DNA from: Flavobacteriaceae bacterium
GTDB lineage: Bacteria; Bacteroidota; Bacteroidia; Flavobacteriales; Flavobacteriaceae
Direction of reading: 5' to 3'
Length of the DNA stretch: 64,000 nucleotides
NCBI GenBank assembly: GCA_029238215.1
Contig: JAQWGN010000007.1
Span: 105,049-169,048 of the forward strand
The notes below the pieces were generated by a model. That model was not told where the DNA came from. It saw only the letters and a list, made by a program, of their open reading frames with translations, and did not search any database. Shown one piece after another: positions 28,039-36,104 of this stretch. Each line of letters opens with the position of its first letter. The stretch's first letter is position 1. The position numbers and the translations under genes are program-made.

Positions 28039-28245
28039 TTATTTAGAAAAGTGGGCGTGCCATGCGTTAATTATCAATTCTTTATTTTCTTTAATTAGTA
28101 CCCTAGCAAGTTTTACATCTTTGTTTTTAAGTCCTTTATTGTCGATACAACGCAATGCTTTTACACTAAATTTTGCTTCTCCGTCAGCGTTTCTCACATG
28201 AACATGTATAGGCTCATGTTCGTTGGAGTAAAAAAAGAAACGCAT
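28039..28245 (-). CDS. DUF4160 domain protein, possible N-terminal frameshift
   Basis: A 68-residue reading frame with the DUF4160 core RFFFYSNEHEPIHVHV, DGEAKFSV and LIINAWHAHF. Family members usually begin with MPT followed by about ten residues before this core. Here an ATG-CCT-ACG (M-P-T) occurs 17 bases upstream at 28262 in another frame, so one base appears lost between the two. The first AUG after the promoter would then be out of frame. Either translation starts at 28245 or the gene is damaged. Paired with DUF2442 downstream. Confidence 0.75.
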   Translation of the reverse strand: MRFFFYSNEHEPIHVHVRNADGEAKFSVKALRCIDNKGLKNKDVKLARVLIKENKELIINAWHAHFSK

Positions 28246-28279
28246 TCCAAAAGCGTAGGCATCTTTTTGTATTGTAATT

Positions 28280-28287
28280 CAAATGTA
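28280..28287 (-). promoter_or_regulatory. -7 box TACATTTG of the DUF4160-DUF2442 pair
   Basis: Perfect TAnnTTTG on the minus strand. It lies 17 bases before the M-P-T ATG at 28262 and 34 bases before the in-frame ATG at 28245. Confidence 0.5.
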
Positions 28288-28321
28288 CAAAATCGATTTT
28301 AAGCACTATTTCGTGTGCAAC

Positions 28322-28351
28322 AAAAAACCCGAGGCGATTGCCTCGGGTTTT
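28322..28351 (-). terminator. Terminator of ahcY (copy 2 of the duplicated hairpin)
   Basis: AACCCGAGGC-GATT-GCCTCGGGTT hairpin with six T residues on the minus strand, just after the ahcY stop. Confidence 0.9.
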
Positions 28352-28373
28352 GGTACAGTTCTAAAATAAAATC

Positions 28374-29690
28374 TTAGTAGCGGTAGTATTCCGGTTTATA
28401 GGGTCCTTTTACAGGGACACTGATATAATCTGCTTGATCTTGGTCTAATTCTTCCAATTCAATTCCTAATTTTTCTAAGTGTAAATGTGCCACTTTTTCA
28501 TCCAAATGCTTAGGAAGCATATACACCTTATTGTCATAGCGGTCGGCGTGATTCCAAAGCTCTATTTGAGCAAGTGTCTGGTTGGTAAATGAGTTACTCA
28601 TCACAAAACTTGGATGCCCTGTAGCACAACCTAGATTTACCAAACGGCCCTCGGCCAACACAATAATGTCTTTACCTTCAATTGTGTACTTGTCTACTTG
28701 TGGTTTTATTTCATCCTTTGTACTACCGTAGGTGTCGTTTAGCCAAGTCATGTCAATTTCATTGTCAAAGTGGCCAATGTTACAAACAATTGCTTTGTCT
28801 TTCATCGCACGGAAATGACGTTCTGAAACAATGTCTTTGTTTCCTGTAGCCGTTACAATAATGTCAGCATTTCCAATAACGGTATCTAGTTTTTTAACTT
28901 CAAAACCATCCATAGATGCTTGAAGCGCACAAATAGGATCAATTTCAGTTACTGTAACAATGGCACCAGCACCTTGGAACGAAGCAACAGTTCCTTTACC
29001 AACATCACCATATCCAGCAACAACCACACGCTTTCCAGCAAGCATAATATCTGTAGCACGACGTACCGCATCAACGGCAGATTCTTTACAGCCGTATTTA
29101 TTGTCAAACTTTGACTTGGTTACCGAGTCATTTACATTAATAGCAGGTAATGGAAGTGTTCCATTTTGTACACGCTCGTACAAGCGGTGAACACCAGTTG
29201 TCGTTTCTTCAGAAAGCCCTTTAATGGCTGCGGCAAGCTCTGGGTAGTGATCCAATACTAAGTTGGTAAGATCTCCACCATCATCCAAAATCATGTTTAA
29301 AGGCTCACGCTCTTTTCCAAAAAATAAAGTCTGTTCAATACACCAGTCAAATTCTTCTTCATTCATCCCTTTCCAAGCATACACAGGAATTCCAGCTGCC
29401 GCAATTGCTGCTGCTGCGTGATCTTGTGTGGAAAAAATGTTACAAGAACTCCAAGTAACCTCTGCTCCAAGCGCAGTAAGCGTTTCAATAAGTACCGCCG
29501 TTTGAATGGTCATGTGTAAGCAGCCTGCAATTCGCGCGCCCTTAAGCGGTTGTTGCTGACCATATTCTTCACGTAACGCCATAAGCCCAGGCATTTCAGC
29601 CTCAGCAAGTTCAATTTCTTTTCTTCCCCATTCAGCCAAAGAAATATCTTTAACCTTATATGGTACATACGAAGTAGTTTTAGTAGCCAT
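28374..29690 (-). CDS. ahcY: S-adenosylhomocysteine hydrolase
   Basis: A 438-residue NAD-dependent enzyme that splits S-adenosylhomocysteine into adenosine and homocysteine in the methyl cycle. Signatures include [31 protein letters not shown], and the NAD-binding [21 protein letters not shown]. The C-terminal [11 protein letters not shown] gives the usual Lys-Tyr end. Length is normal for the bacterial form. It has its own promoter, divergent from the phosphopantetheinyl transferase gene, with overlapping promoter regions. Confidence 0.98.
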   Translation of the reverse strand: MATKTTSYVPYKVKDISLAEWGRKEIELAEAEMPGLMALREEYGQQQPLKGARIAGCLHMTIQTAVLIETLTALGAEVTWSSCNIFSTQDHAAAAIAAAGIPVYAWKGMNEEEFDWCIEQTLFFGKEREPLNMILDDGGDLTNLVLDHYPELAAAIKGLSEETTTGVHRLYERVQNGTLPLPAINVNDSVTKSKFDNKYGCKESAVDAVRRATDIMLAGKRVVVAGYGDVGKGTVASFQGAGAIVTVTEIDPICALQASMDGFEVKKLDTVIGNADIIVTATGNKDIVSERHFRAMKDKAIVCNIGHFDNEIDMTWLNDTYGSTKDEIKPQVDKYTIEGKDIIVLAEGRLVNLGCATGHPSFVMSNSFTNQTLAQIELWNHADRYDNKVYMLPKHLDEKVAHLHLEKLGIELEELDQDQADYISVPVKGPYKPEYYRY

Positions 29691-29695
29691 AATTG

Positions 29696-29703
29696 TATAT
29701 TTG
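29696..29703 (+). promoter_or_regulatory. -7 box TATATTTG of the phosphopantetheinyl transferase gene
   Basis: Perfect TAnnTTTG on the plus strand, 36 bases before the GTG start; interleaved with the divergent ahcY promoter. Confidence 0.5.
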
Positions 29704-29723
29704 GTGTTTTAGCAATTTAAAAG

Positions 29724-29753
29724 CAAATTTACAACATCTGTGCCCATCTACAA
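29724..29753 (-). promoter_or_regulatory. Promoter of ahcY (-7 TAAATTTG, -33 TTG)
   Basis: On the minus strand, TAAATTTG occupies 29724-29731 and TTG 29751-29753, separated by 19 bases. The -33 part lies within the first codons of the divergent gene. Confidence 0.65.
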
Positions 29754-30354
29754 AAAATATCAGGCATCTTGCAATACCAATCTTTTGGTATGGCATATTA
29801 CAGAAGATGAAGCTTTTCTAAGCGAAGGAATTGATCTTACCGAATTGTGTATCAATAGATTGGATACCATGAAGTCAGATATTCACAGGCGTGGATTTTT
29901 GAGTGTTAGGCACTTATTAGCTGCTGTTGGATATGCGCCGAAAGCGCTTCTTTATGATGCTTTTGGAAAACCCCATTTGTCAGATGGCAAGTTTATATCT
30001 ATTTCTCATTCACATGAATTTTCAGCTATAGTTCTCAGCGATGTTCCCGTAGGAGTTGACATTGAAAAAGAACGGCCAAAAGTTCATAGAATTGCCCCTA
30101 AGTTTTTACAAAACTCCGAGTTTACAGAAAATGCCAGTGACAGAACACGAACCACGCAGTGGTGTATAAAAGAAGCCGCTTATAAAGTGTTTGGAAAAAA
30201 GGGACTAAGCTTTCTACAAGATATATGTACAGCAGAAATGGATTCCGATAACCCCAAGGCCATAGTCCAACACAATGGCGCAACTACCGTGCTTAAAAAC
30301 TGGTTATATTATTGGGAAGGTTATTCATGTGCTTTGGCAATTAAAACAGATTAG
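29740..30354 (+). CDS. 4'-phosphopantetheinyl transferase superfamily protein
   Basis: A 204-residue Sfp-type enzyme that transfers phosphopantetheine from CoA to a Ser of acyl/peptidyl carrier proteins. The signatures are GVDIEKERPKVHRIA (Mg-binding Asp) and WCIKEAAYKVFG (W-x-x-KEA). The start is a GTG at 29740 placed behind a -7 box. The Thiamine_BP gene follows after 2 bases, so it heads an apparent five-gene operon, although its reaction has no obvious link to thiamine. Confidence 0.88.
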   Translation: MPIYKKYQASCNTNLLVWHITEDEAFLSEGIDLTELCINRLDTMKSDIHRRGFLSVRHLLAAVGYAPKALLYDAFGKPHLSDGKFISISHSHEFSAIVLSDVPVGVDIEKERPKVHRIAPKFLQNSEFTENASDRTRTTQWCIKEAAYKVFGKKGLSFLQDICTAEMDSDNPKAIVQHNGATTVLKNWLYYWEGYSCALAIKTD

Positions 30355-30356
30355 TT

Positions 30357-30617
30357 ATGGAAATATCGGTTGAACTTACATTAACACCATTACAAAACGA
30401 CTTTGAGCCACCAATAATTGAGTTCATAAAAACCCTTCGCGCATCGGGATGCGTTATAAAAGAAACTCCCTTAAGCACCCAGATATATGGTGATTATTCA
30501 ACTGTTATGGACCTAATCACTAATGCCACCAAACAGGCTTTTGAACAGTCAGCGCATATTATCTTAAACATGAAAATAGTCAAATCGAATCGCAGTGATT
30601 ATGAACCTACTTTTTGA
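30357..30617 (+). CDS. Thiamine-binding protein family (YkoF/MTH1187-like)
   Basis: An 86-residue single-domain protein of the Thiamine_BP (DUF77) fold: MEISVELTLTPL... IIEFIKTLRASGCVIKETPLSTQIYGDYSTVMDLI. YkoF-type proteins bind thiamine or HMP in the cytoplasm. It overlaps the PnuC-type permease gene by 17 bases, and a TPP riboswitch occurs 2.7 kb downstream, so a role in thiamine handling is likely. Ligand binding is inferred from family and context. Confidence 0.82.
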   Translation: MEISVELTLTPLQNDFEPPIIEFIKTLRASGCVIKETPLSTQIYGDYSTVMDLITNATKQAFEQSAHIILNMKIVKSNRSDYEPTF

Positions 30618-31230
30618 GTTTTTTTTTGGTCAATATTCTGAGTATTTACCCATGGATATTGCGCTAGAGTTTGCAGCTATTATTTTTGGATTTTTAAGTG
30701 TGTGGTACGCAAAAAGAAATCACATATTGGTGTTTCCTACGGGCTTAATTTCCACAGGAATCTTTGTGTATCTATTATTAAAATGGGACTTGTTGGGCGA
30801 TATGTTGATTAATGCCTATTACTTTAGTATGAGTATTTATGGCTGGCACATATGGACACGGACAATAAATGAACATCCCACACCAATTAGTAACACATCT
30901 AAGACTGAAAAAAGAATCTCATTAGTAATATTTATTGCCGCATTACTCCTTGTTTTTAGTGTTTATCAGTCAGCCGGAAAATGGTCAAATTGGACGGCCT
31001 ACGTTGACACAATTACTACAGGAATATTCTTTGTAGGCATGTGGCTTATGGCGCGCCGTAAAATTGAACATTGGATTTTTTGGATTGTAGGAGACATTAT
31101 TTCTGTACCGCTCTATTTTCACAAAGGACTAACCCTTACAAGTTTTCAATACCTTATATTTACTGTAATTGCAATTTTTGGATATCTGTCATGGAAGAAA
31201 ATCTTAAACAACTCTCCAGTTCGCTTGTAA
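30601..31230 (+). CDS. pnuC: PnuC-family vitamin permease (probably thiamine-type PnuT)
   Basis: A 210-residue membrane protein with about seven helices and PnuC motifs: the N-terminal helix pair IFGFLSVWYAKRNHILVFPTGLISTGIFVYLL, NAYYFSMSIYGWHIW and WIVGDIISVPLYFHKGL. PnuC proteins carry nicotinamide riboside by facilitated diffusion with trapping by a kinase; PnuT homologues carry thiamine. The Thiamine_BP neighbour and the nearby TPP riboswitch favour thiamine, while the NadR-type kinase next door would fit nicotinamide riboside. The start at 30601 is chosen over 30595. It overlaps the kinase gene by 40 bases. Confidence 0.88.
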   Translation: MNLLFEFFFGQYSEYLPMDIALEFAAIIFGFLSVWYAKRNHILVFPTGLISTGIFVYLLLKWDLLGDMLINAYYFSMSIYGWHIWTRTINEHPTPISNTSKTEKRISLVIFIAALLLVFSVYQSAGKWSNWTAYVDTITTGIFFVGMWLMARRKIEHWIFWIVGDIISVPLYFHKGLTLTSFQYLIFTVIAIFGYLSWKKILNNSPVRL

Positions 31231-31748
31231 AAGTGGTGATGTTTGGTCCAGAATCTACAGGGAAAACAACTTTAGCGAAAGCCTTAGCTGAACATTACAA
31301 TACCCAATGGGTTCCCGAATATGCTCGAGAGTATTTGGAAGAAAAGTTAAAAAAGACAGGAGAAATATGCGCTCCAGAGGATATTTATCCAATTGCTTTA
31401 GGTCAAATTAAACTTGAAAACCAAGCGATTAAAAAGGCAAACAAATTTCTTTTTTGCGACACAAACCTGCTTTCTACACAAGTATATGCAGAAGCATATT
31501 TTAATGGGTGGTGTGATGAACGTGTTATTATTGCCAATACAAAAAACAACTACGATGTATACTTTTTAACTGATATTGACGTTCCTTGGAAAGAAGATGC
31601 TTTGCGTGACAAACCCAATCAGCGCCAAGAAATGCTTGATAAATTTAAAGAAGCATTACAGCATCGGTATATTACCTACACAATGTTACGCGGTTCAAAT
31701 ACTACCAGAATGGATTGTGTTATTGAACAAATAAATCAATATGTATGA
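31191..31748 (+). CDS. NadR-type P-loop kinase (ribosylnicotinamide-kinase-like)
   Basis: A 185-residue AAA_28/NadR-C-like kinase. Walker A is GPESTGKTTL, followed by WVPEYAREYLEE, FLFCDTNLLSTQVYAE, and DVPWKEDALRDKPNQRQ, the pattern of the RNK domain of NadR. There is no helix-turn-helix or nucleotidylyltransferase domain, so it is a stand-alone kinase. It would trap the vitamin imported by the adjacent PnuC-type permease by phosphorylation. Whether the substrate is nicotinamide riboside or thiamine cannot be settled from sequence. The start at 31191 is inside pnuC; a longer frame has no family similarity. Confidence 0.85.
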   Translation: MEENLKQLSSSLVKVVMFGPESTGKTTLAKALAEHYNTQWVPEYAREYLEEKLKKTGEICAPEDIYPIALGQIKLENQAIKKANKFLFCDTNLLSTQVYAEAYFNGWCDERVIIANTKNNYDVYFLTDIDVPWKEDALRDKPNQRQEMLDKFKEALQHRYITYTMLRGSNTTRMDCVIEQINQYV

Positions 31749-33265
31749 AGCATTCGCTTACTTCAGAAGATGAGAAGTCTCTCAACGAAATAGGGATTTC
31801 ACTTATTACGGCAAAGGAACAAATGGCAATAATCGCAAAAGGAGCCACACACACACACTTGGATAGGCCTGCTACTATTGGTGATGGCATAGTGACGTTT
31901 AATGAAAAAGAGATAAATAAGTATAATTCTTTTTTTGAATCCAATAAACAGCGGTATACCATTGCCCGTTTTATTCCTGCTTCTGGAATGGCTAGTAGGA
32001 TGTTTAAATTTCTTCACTATTTTTTTAAAAACTACACCCCCGAAAAAGATACATTAAGAAGCTATTTAAACCGTAAAAAAACCTACAAGCTTGCTGTTTT
32101 TTTGGGAGGGATTGAAAAACTTCCTTTTTATGCCCAAGTTCGGGAAGCTGTAAATACGCTTCAAAACGGAGAGTTACATACCGATTATCGTTATCGTTTT
32201 ATAGAAAGGGTTATTGATGAGTATAGTACATTGCCTAAAGCCCTAATCCCTTTTCATAATTATGAAAACAAATTGAGAACTGCAGCCGAAGAGCAATTGT
32301 TTTTATCTAAAGAATTTATTGTTAATCACGATCAAATGAACATTCATTTTACGATTCCGCCAAAATCAAAAATGATATTTAATAATACGCTTTTATCAGC
32401 TACATCCTTTTTACAAACCAACTTTTCAATTACCACAAACCTTGAATTTTCACACCAAAAAGAAACCACGAATACTGTCGCATTGTCAAATGACAACTCA
32501 CCTTTAAGAGATGCCAATGGGCAACTTGTTTTACGGGCTGGAGGTCATGGATCACTTATTGGAAACCTGAACAGTATGAAAGAAAAAATCATTTTTCTAA
32601 GTAATATTGATAATATTTCTGTTCGAAAATATCACCTGCATACAGCAAAGTATAAAAAATTGCTGGGGGGAGTGCTTATTTATGTTCTTGAACAAATCTA
32701 CCAATATTGCCGCGCTCTAGAGCTTGGGGAAGCTTTAGATGTGATTGAGTTAAAAGCTTTTGCGACACAACAATTAAATATTCAAATTCCTGATGATCTT
32801 AGTAAAGACGCATTGATGCTTTTCATGAAACAAAAATTATCTCGTCCACTTCGAGTTTGTGGAATGGTTAAAAACGAAGGGGAGCCTGGTGGGGGTCCTT
32901 TTTGGGTGCAAAAAACAGGCGAACAAAGTCTTCAAATTGTTGAAGAAGCACAAGTAGATATTAAAAATAAACATCAAAAAAGTATTTTTAAAAAAGGAAC
33001 GCATTTCAACCCTGTTGATATTGTTTGCGCTACACATAATTTTAAGGGTGAAAAATATGATTTAACAAAATTTGTAAATAAAGACAGTTTTTTTATCACT
33101 GAAAAATCGTTTGAAGGTTCTCAGATTAAGGCTTTAGAGCATCCCGGGCTTTGGAATGGTGCTATGGCTGATTGGAATACTGTTTTTGTGGAAGTTCCCG
33201 TCAGAACATTTAATCCTGTAAAAACAGTAATTGATTTATTGCGTCCTATGCACCAAAACATATAA
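31745..33265 (+). CDS. DUF4301 protein, sugar-nucleotidyltransferase-like
   Basis: A 506-residue soluble protein of the DUF4301 family, restricted mainly to Bacteroidota. Several segments echo UDP-sugar pyrophosphorylases: ARFIPASGMASRMFK (like the G-x-G-T/S-R loop), LPKALIPFH (like KP-x-IP), VLRAGGHGSLIGNLN, and IIFLSNIDNI (like the D-N product-site). A nucleotidyltransferase-type fold is therefore likely, but substrate and reaction are unknown. It overlaps the kinase by four bases (ATGA) and ends 20 bases before the TPP-riboswitch transcript begins. Confidence 0.82.
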   Translation: MKHSLTSEDEKSLNEIGISLITAKEQMAIIAKGATHTHLDRPATIGDGIVTFNEKEINKYNSFFESNKQRYTIARFIPASGMASRMFKFLHYFFKNYTPEKDTLRSYLNRKKTYKLAVFLGGIEKLPFYAQVREAVNTLQNGELHTDYRYRFIERVIDEYSTLPKALIPFHNYENKLRTAAEEQLFLSKEFIVNHDQMNIHFTIPPKSKMIFNNTLLSATSFLQTNFSITTNLEFSHQKETTNTVALSNDNSPLRDANGQLVLRAGGHGSLIGNLNSMKEKIIFLSNIDNISVRKYHLHTAKYKKLLGGVLIYVLEQIYQYCRALELGEALDVIELKAFATQQLNIQIPDDLSKDALMLFMKQKLSRPLRVCGMVKNEGEPGGGPFWVQKTGEQSLQIVEEAQVDIKNKHQKSIFKKGTHFNPVDIVCATHNFKGEKYDLTKFVNKDSFFITEKSFEGSQIKALEHPGLWNGAMADWNTVFVEVPVRTFNPVKTVIDLLRPMHQNI

Positions 33266-33271
33266 TAGTCT

Positions 33272-33279
33272 TATATTTG
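33272..33279 (+). promoter_or_regulatory. -7 box TATATTTG of the riboswitch-controlled receptor
   Basis: Perfect TAnnTTTG, placed so that transcription begins near 33283, just before the TPP aptamer. Confidence 0.65.
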
Positions 33280-33285
33280 CAATAT

Positions 33286-33356
33286 CTCTAGGGGTGCCTA
33301 ACGGCTGAGATTATACCCGTTGAACCTGGGCAGGTAATGCTGCCAAGGAATTGTTT
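33286..33356 (+). promoter_or_regulatory. TPP riboswitch (THI element)
   Basis: The conserved THI-box order is clear: AGGGGTGCC, GGCTGAGA, ACCC, GAACCTG, GGGCAGGTAATGCTGCC, AAGGAA. This binds thiamine pyrophosphate and should reduce expression of the downstream TonB-dependent receptor. The receptor ATG is about 48 bases further. No T-run terminator is seen in between. ACCCCT at 33380-33385 can pair with AGGGGT at 33290-33295, giving a possible aptamer-disrupting alternative structure. Confidence 0.95.
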
Positions 33357-33403
33357 CACTTAAAACCTTTGTAAATAATACCCCTTTATTTGCCCTATAG
33401 CAA

Positions 33404-35611
33404 ATGAAAACCATTATTTCACTAATGCTTGTGACTGGGCTAGTAGCCCAACAAGCAAATCCTAAAATAGATACACTAACAATCAATCCAGTAGCGCTAA
33501 AAGCTGTCACAGTAAGTGCACTTAGGGCTAATGAAAATACGCCTATGGCGTACACTAACATCACTCAAGAAGCATTAGCCAAACAAAATTTGGGTAAAGA
33601 TCTCCCTGTTTTATTACGCTATTTACCCAGTGTTGTTACCACGAGTGATGCAGGAGCAGGAGTAGGATATACCGGAATTCGTGTTCGTGGTAGCGATGCT
33701 AGCCGTGTTAATGTAACCATAAATGGCATTGCTTATAATGATGCTGAATCGCATGGAACTTTTTGGGTTAACCTCTCCGATTTTGCTTCTTCAGTAGAAA
33801 GTTTGCAAATCCAACGTGGTGTGGGTACTTCTACAAATGGAGCTGCAGCGTTTGGTGCCAGTATTAACATAGGTACTGACCAAGCTTCACAAAAAGCATT
33901 TGCGCAACTTTCGTCTAGCGCAGGGAGTTTTAATACATTTAAAAACACCATTAAATTTTCTACTGGAATTTCTAAAAGTGGTTTAGAACTTAGCGGACGT
34001 CTATCACAAATTTCATCAGACGGATATATTGATCGAGCTTCCTCTGATTTAAAGGGTTATTTTTTTCAAGCGACCTATACTTCTATCAATACCAAGATAA
34101 AGGCATTGACGTTTGGTGGCCATGAACGGACCTATCAATCATGGTATGGAGTTGATCCTATCACATTGATTAACAATAGAACGTACAACGTAGCTGGTGA
34201 ACAATATTCTGAAAGTGGAGATATCGAAGGATATTACGAGGATCAGGTAGATAATTACAATCAAGATCACACGCAGATACATATTGAACACCGACTTACT
34301 AATTCTTCAAGAGTTTCATTGGGGTTAAACTACACGCACGGTTATGGCTATTATGAGGAATTTAATGATCTATGGTATGATCAGAATATTAGCTTAAGCG
34401 GAGTTACTTCTAATTCTTTTTTAAGGCTTCCCATATTGCAAATCAATGGTCAAAATCTGACAGCAACTGAAAATGTCGTTCGAAAATGGCTTGATAATGA
34501 TTTTTATGTTGCGAACCTTATGTTTCAACATCAAAAGGAAAAACACAACTTAAGCGCAGGCGCCTATTACAGTACGTATGAAGGCTTGCATTTTGGTGAG
34601 CTTATGTGGGCAACTACAGCAAATGCAAATCCAAAACATCGATTTTACGAGAACACAGGAAAAAAGAAAGATGGTAATATTTTTGCCAAATGGGGTTATG
34701 CCTTTTCTGACAAGTGGAACCTTTATGCCGATGCGCAACTTAGATGGATAGATTACAAGGTTTCAGGCGAAATTGCAGGCCCTTCATCCTTTTCAGTTGA
34801 TGACGCGCATACTTTCTTTAATCCCAAAGCAGGCGTGGTGTATACTCCTAATGCAAAAAATCAATTTTATACTTCGTATGCAAAGGCGCATAAAGAACCA
34901 AATAGAACGGACTATGAAAATGGAAACCCTGTGCCTGAGGAATTAGACGATTTTGAACTGGGATGGCGTTGGAAGACGAGCGATGCCTTTATAAATGTAA
35001 ACCTGTATTATATGGGTTACACAGATCAATTGGTGCTAACAGGAGCAATTGATGCTGTGGGCGCGCCTATAAGGAAAAACTCGGGAGATAGTTACCGACG
35101 TGGTATAGAGGTAGAAGGCGGCTGGGATTTTGCCAATCACTGGAATTGGCAGGGCAACCTTTCCTGGAGTAAAAACCAGAATAAAGACAAGTACTTTGAG
35201 CGAGATGGTTCGTTGCAAAACTTGGGCAATACACATTTGGCATATTCTCCATCACTTGTTGGGGCAAACCAACTATCGTTTAGTCAAGATACTTGGTCGG
35301 TTTCATTGGTAAGTAAATATGTTGGCGATCAGTATATGAGTAATATTAATGCAGCATTGTCTAAACTGAAGGATTATTTTATCCATGATGTTCAATTCCA
35401 GGCAGTATTGTTACAAAATGAAAATGGAGCAATGTTGAATGTCAACCTACACATTCATAATTTATTTGACGATATGTACAGTTCTAACGGATATTTTTTC
35501 ACCTATGATGATGATTGGAGTTCACCAGGATCAATAGCAACGATTGAAGGGGTAGGTTATTACCCTCAAGCTGGACGTCATTTTATGGCAGGATTAACAC
35601 TAAAGTTTTAA
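33404..35611 (+). CDS. TonB-dependent receptor under TPP-riboswitch control (probable thiamine receptor)
   Basis: A 735-residue outer-membrane receptor. It has a signal peptide (to about 15, LVAQ), a TonB-box-like KAVTVSALRA, and a plug with DLPVLLRYLPSVVTTSDAGAGVGYTGIRVRG, VTINGIAYND and QIQRGVGTSTNGAAAFGASINIGT. The barrel ends in a terminal Phe (AGLTLKF). There is no carboxypeptidase-like domain. The TPP riboswitch directly upstream makes thiamine or a thiamine phosphate the likely ligand. It is convergent with a small lipoprotein gene, overlapping by four bases. Confidence 0.93.
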   Translation: MKTIISLMLVTGLVAQQANPKIDTLTINPVALKAVTVSALRANENTPMAYTNITQEALAKQNLGKDLPVLLRYLPSVVTTSDAGAGVGYTGIRVRGSDASRVNVTINGIAYNDAESHGTFWVNLSDFASSVESLQIQRGVGTSTNGAAAFGASINIGTDQASQKAFAQLSSSAGSFNTFKNTIKFSTGISKSGLELSGRLSQISSDGYIDRASSDLKGYFFQATYTSINTKIKALTFGGHERTYQSWYGVDPITLINNRTYNVAGEQYSESGDIEGYYEDQVDNYNQDHTQIHIEHRLTNSSRVSLGLNYTHGYGYYEEFNDLWYDQNISLSGVTSNSFLRLPILQINGQNLTATENVVRKWLDNDFYVANLMFQHQKEKHNLSAGAYYSTYEGLHFGELMWATTANANPKHRFYENTGKKKDGNIFAKWGYAFSDKWNLYADAQLRWIDYKVSGEIAGPSSFSVDDAHTFFNPKAGVVYTPNAKNQFYTSYAKAHKEPNRTDYENGNPVPEELDDFELGWRWKTSDAFINVNLYYMGYTDQLVLTGAIDAVGAPIRKNSGDSYRRGIEVEGGWDFANHWNWQGNLSWSKNQNKDKYFERDGSLQNLGNTHLAYSPSLVGANQLSFSQDTWSVSLVSKYVGDQYMSNINAALSKLKDYFIHDVQFQAVLLQNENGAMLNVNLHIHNLFDDMYSSNGYFFTYDDDWSSPGSIATIEGVGYYPQAGRHFMAGLTLKF

Positions 35612-36021
35612 TTGTAAATACGGATAGCAGTACCATTTTGTTGCACTTTGTAAAACAGCAAGCTATAGGTTGCCCCTTCAGTAAGGGGCTGGCCAGTAGC
35701 CAAACTGTACTGATAGTCTTCGCATAAGCACGAAGCAGTTACCCCATTGATCTGCGTGGTAGAACAACTACTAGGTGTGTGATTGGGACAACTTGCCTCC
35801 CAAGCCATTATGGTTCCAGCCAAATTAAAAAGCAATAGCCCTTTAATACCACCATTAGGCCAATACATGCTGCCCCCTTGGTAATTTAAATTGTCAAAAG
35901 CGGGCAATGCAAGGTTGATACTTTGGTCAAATCGTGTTTCAAAAAGGTATGGATTACGTTCTACACTGTTCTCTGAGCAACCCAAAAGAAAAAAAAACGC
36001 AATGATTAACCCGTGTTTCAT
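35608..36021 (-). CDS. Rieske-fold-like lipoprotein without intact cluster ligands
   Basis: A 137-residue lipoprotein (lipobox FLLGC). The C-terminal half has the layout of a Rieske domain: a Cys-rich first loop (EASCPNHTPSSC), a second loop (SCLCEDYQYSLATGQPL), then strands ending GTAIRIYN. True Rieske domains have C-x-H and C-x2-H. Here the first motif is C-x2-H and the second lacks His, so a [2Fe-2S] cluster is unlikely. Function unknown. The start at 36021 is chosen because it begins the lipoprotein signal. Divergent from greA. Confidence 0.72.
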   Translation of the reverse strand: MKHGLIIAFFFLLGCSENSVERNPYLFETRFDQSINLALPAFDNLNYQGGSMYWPNGGIKGLLLFNLAGTIMAWEASCPNHTPSSCSTTQINGVTASCLCEDYQYSLATGQPLTEGATYSLLFYKVQQNGTAIRIYN

Positions 36022-36051
36022 CGTATTACAACGCAAGAAAAATGAAAATTG

Positions 36052-36059
36052 TATATTTG
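36052..36059 (+). promoter_or_regulatory. -7 box TATATTTG of greA
   Basis: Perfect TAnnTTTG 45 bases before the greA ATG. Confidence 0.58.
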
Positions 36060-36104
36060 TACTATCCCTTTTCAAAATAAGGGTTTTTTTTTAACTATAC
36101 CCCA

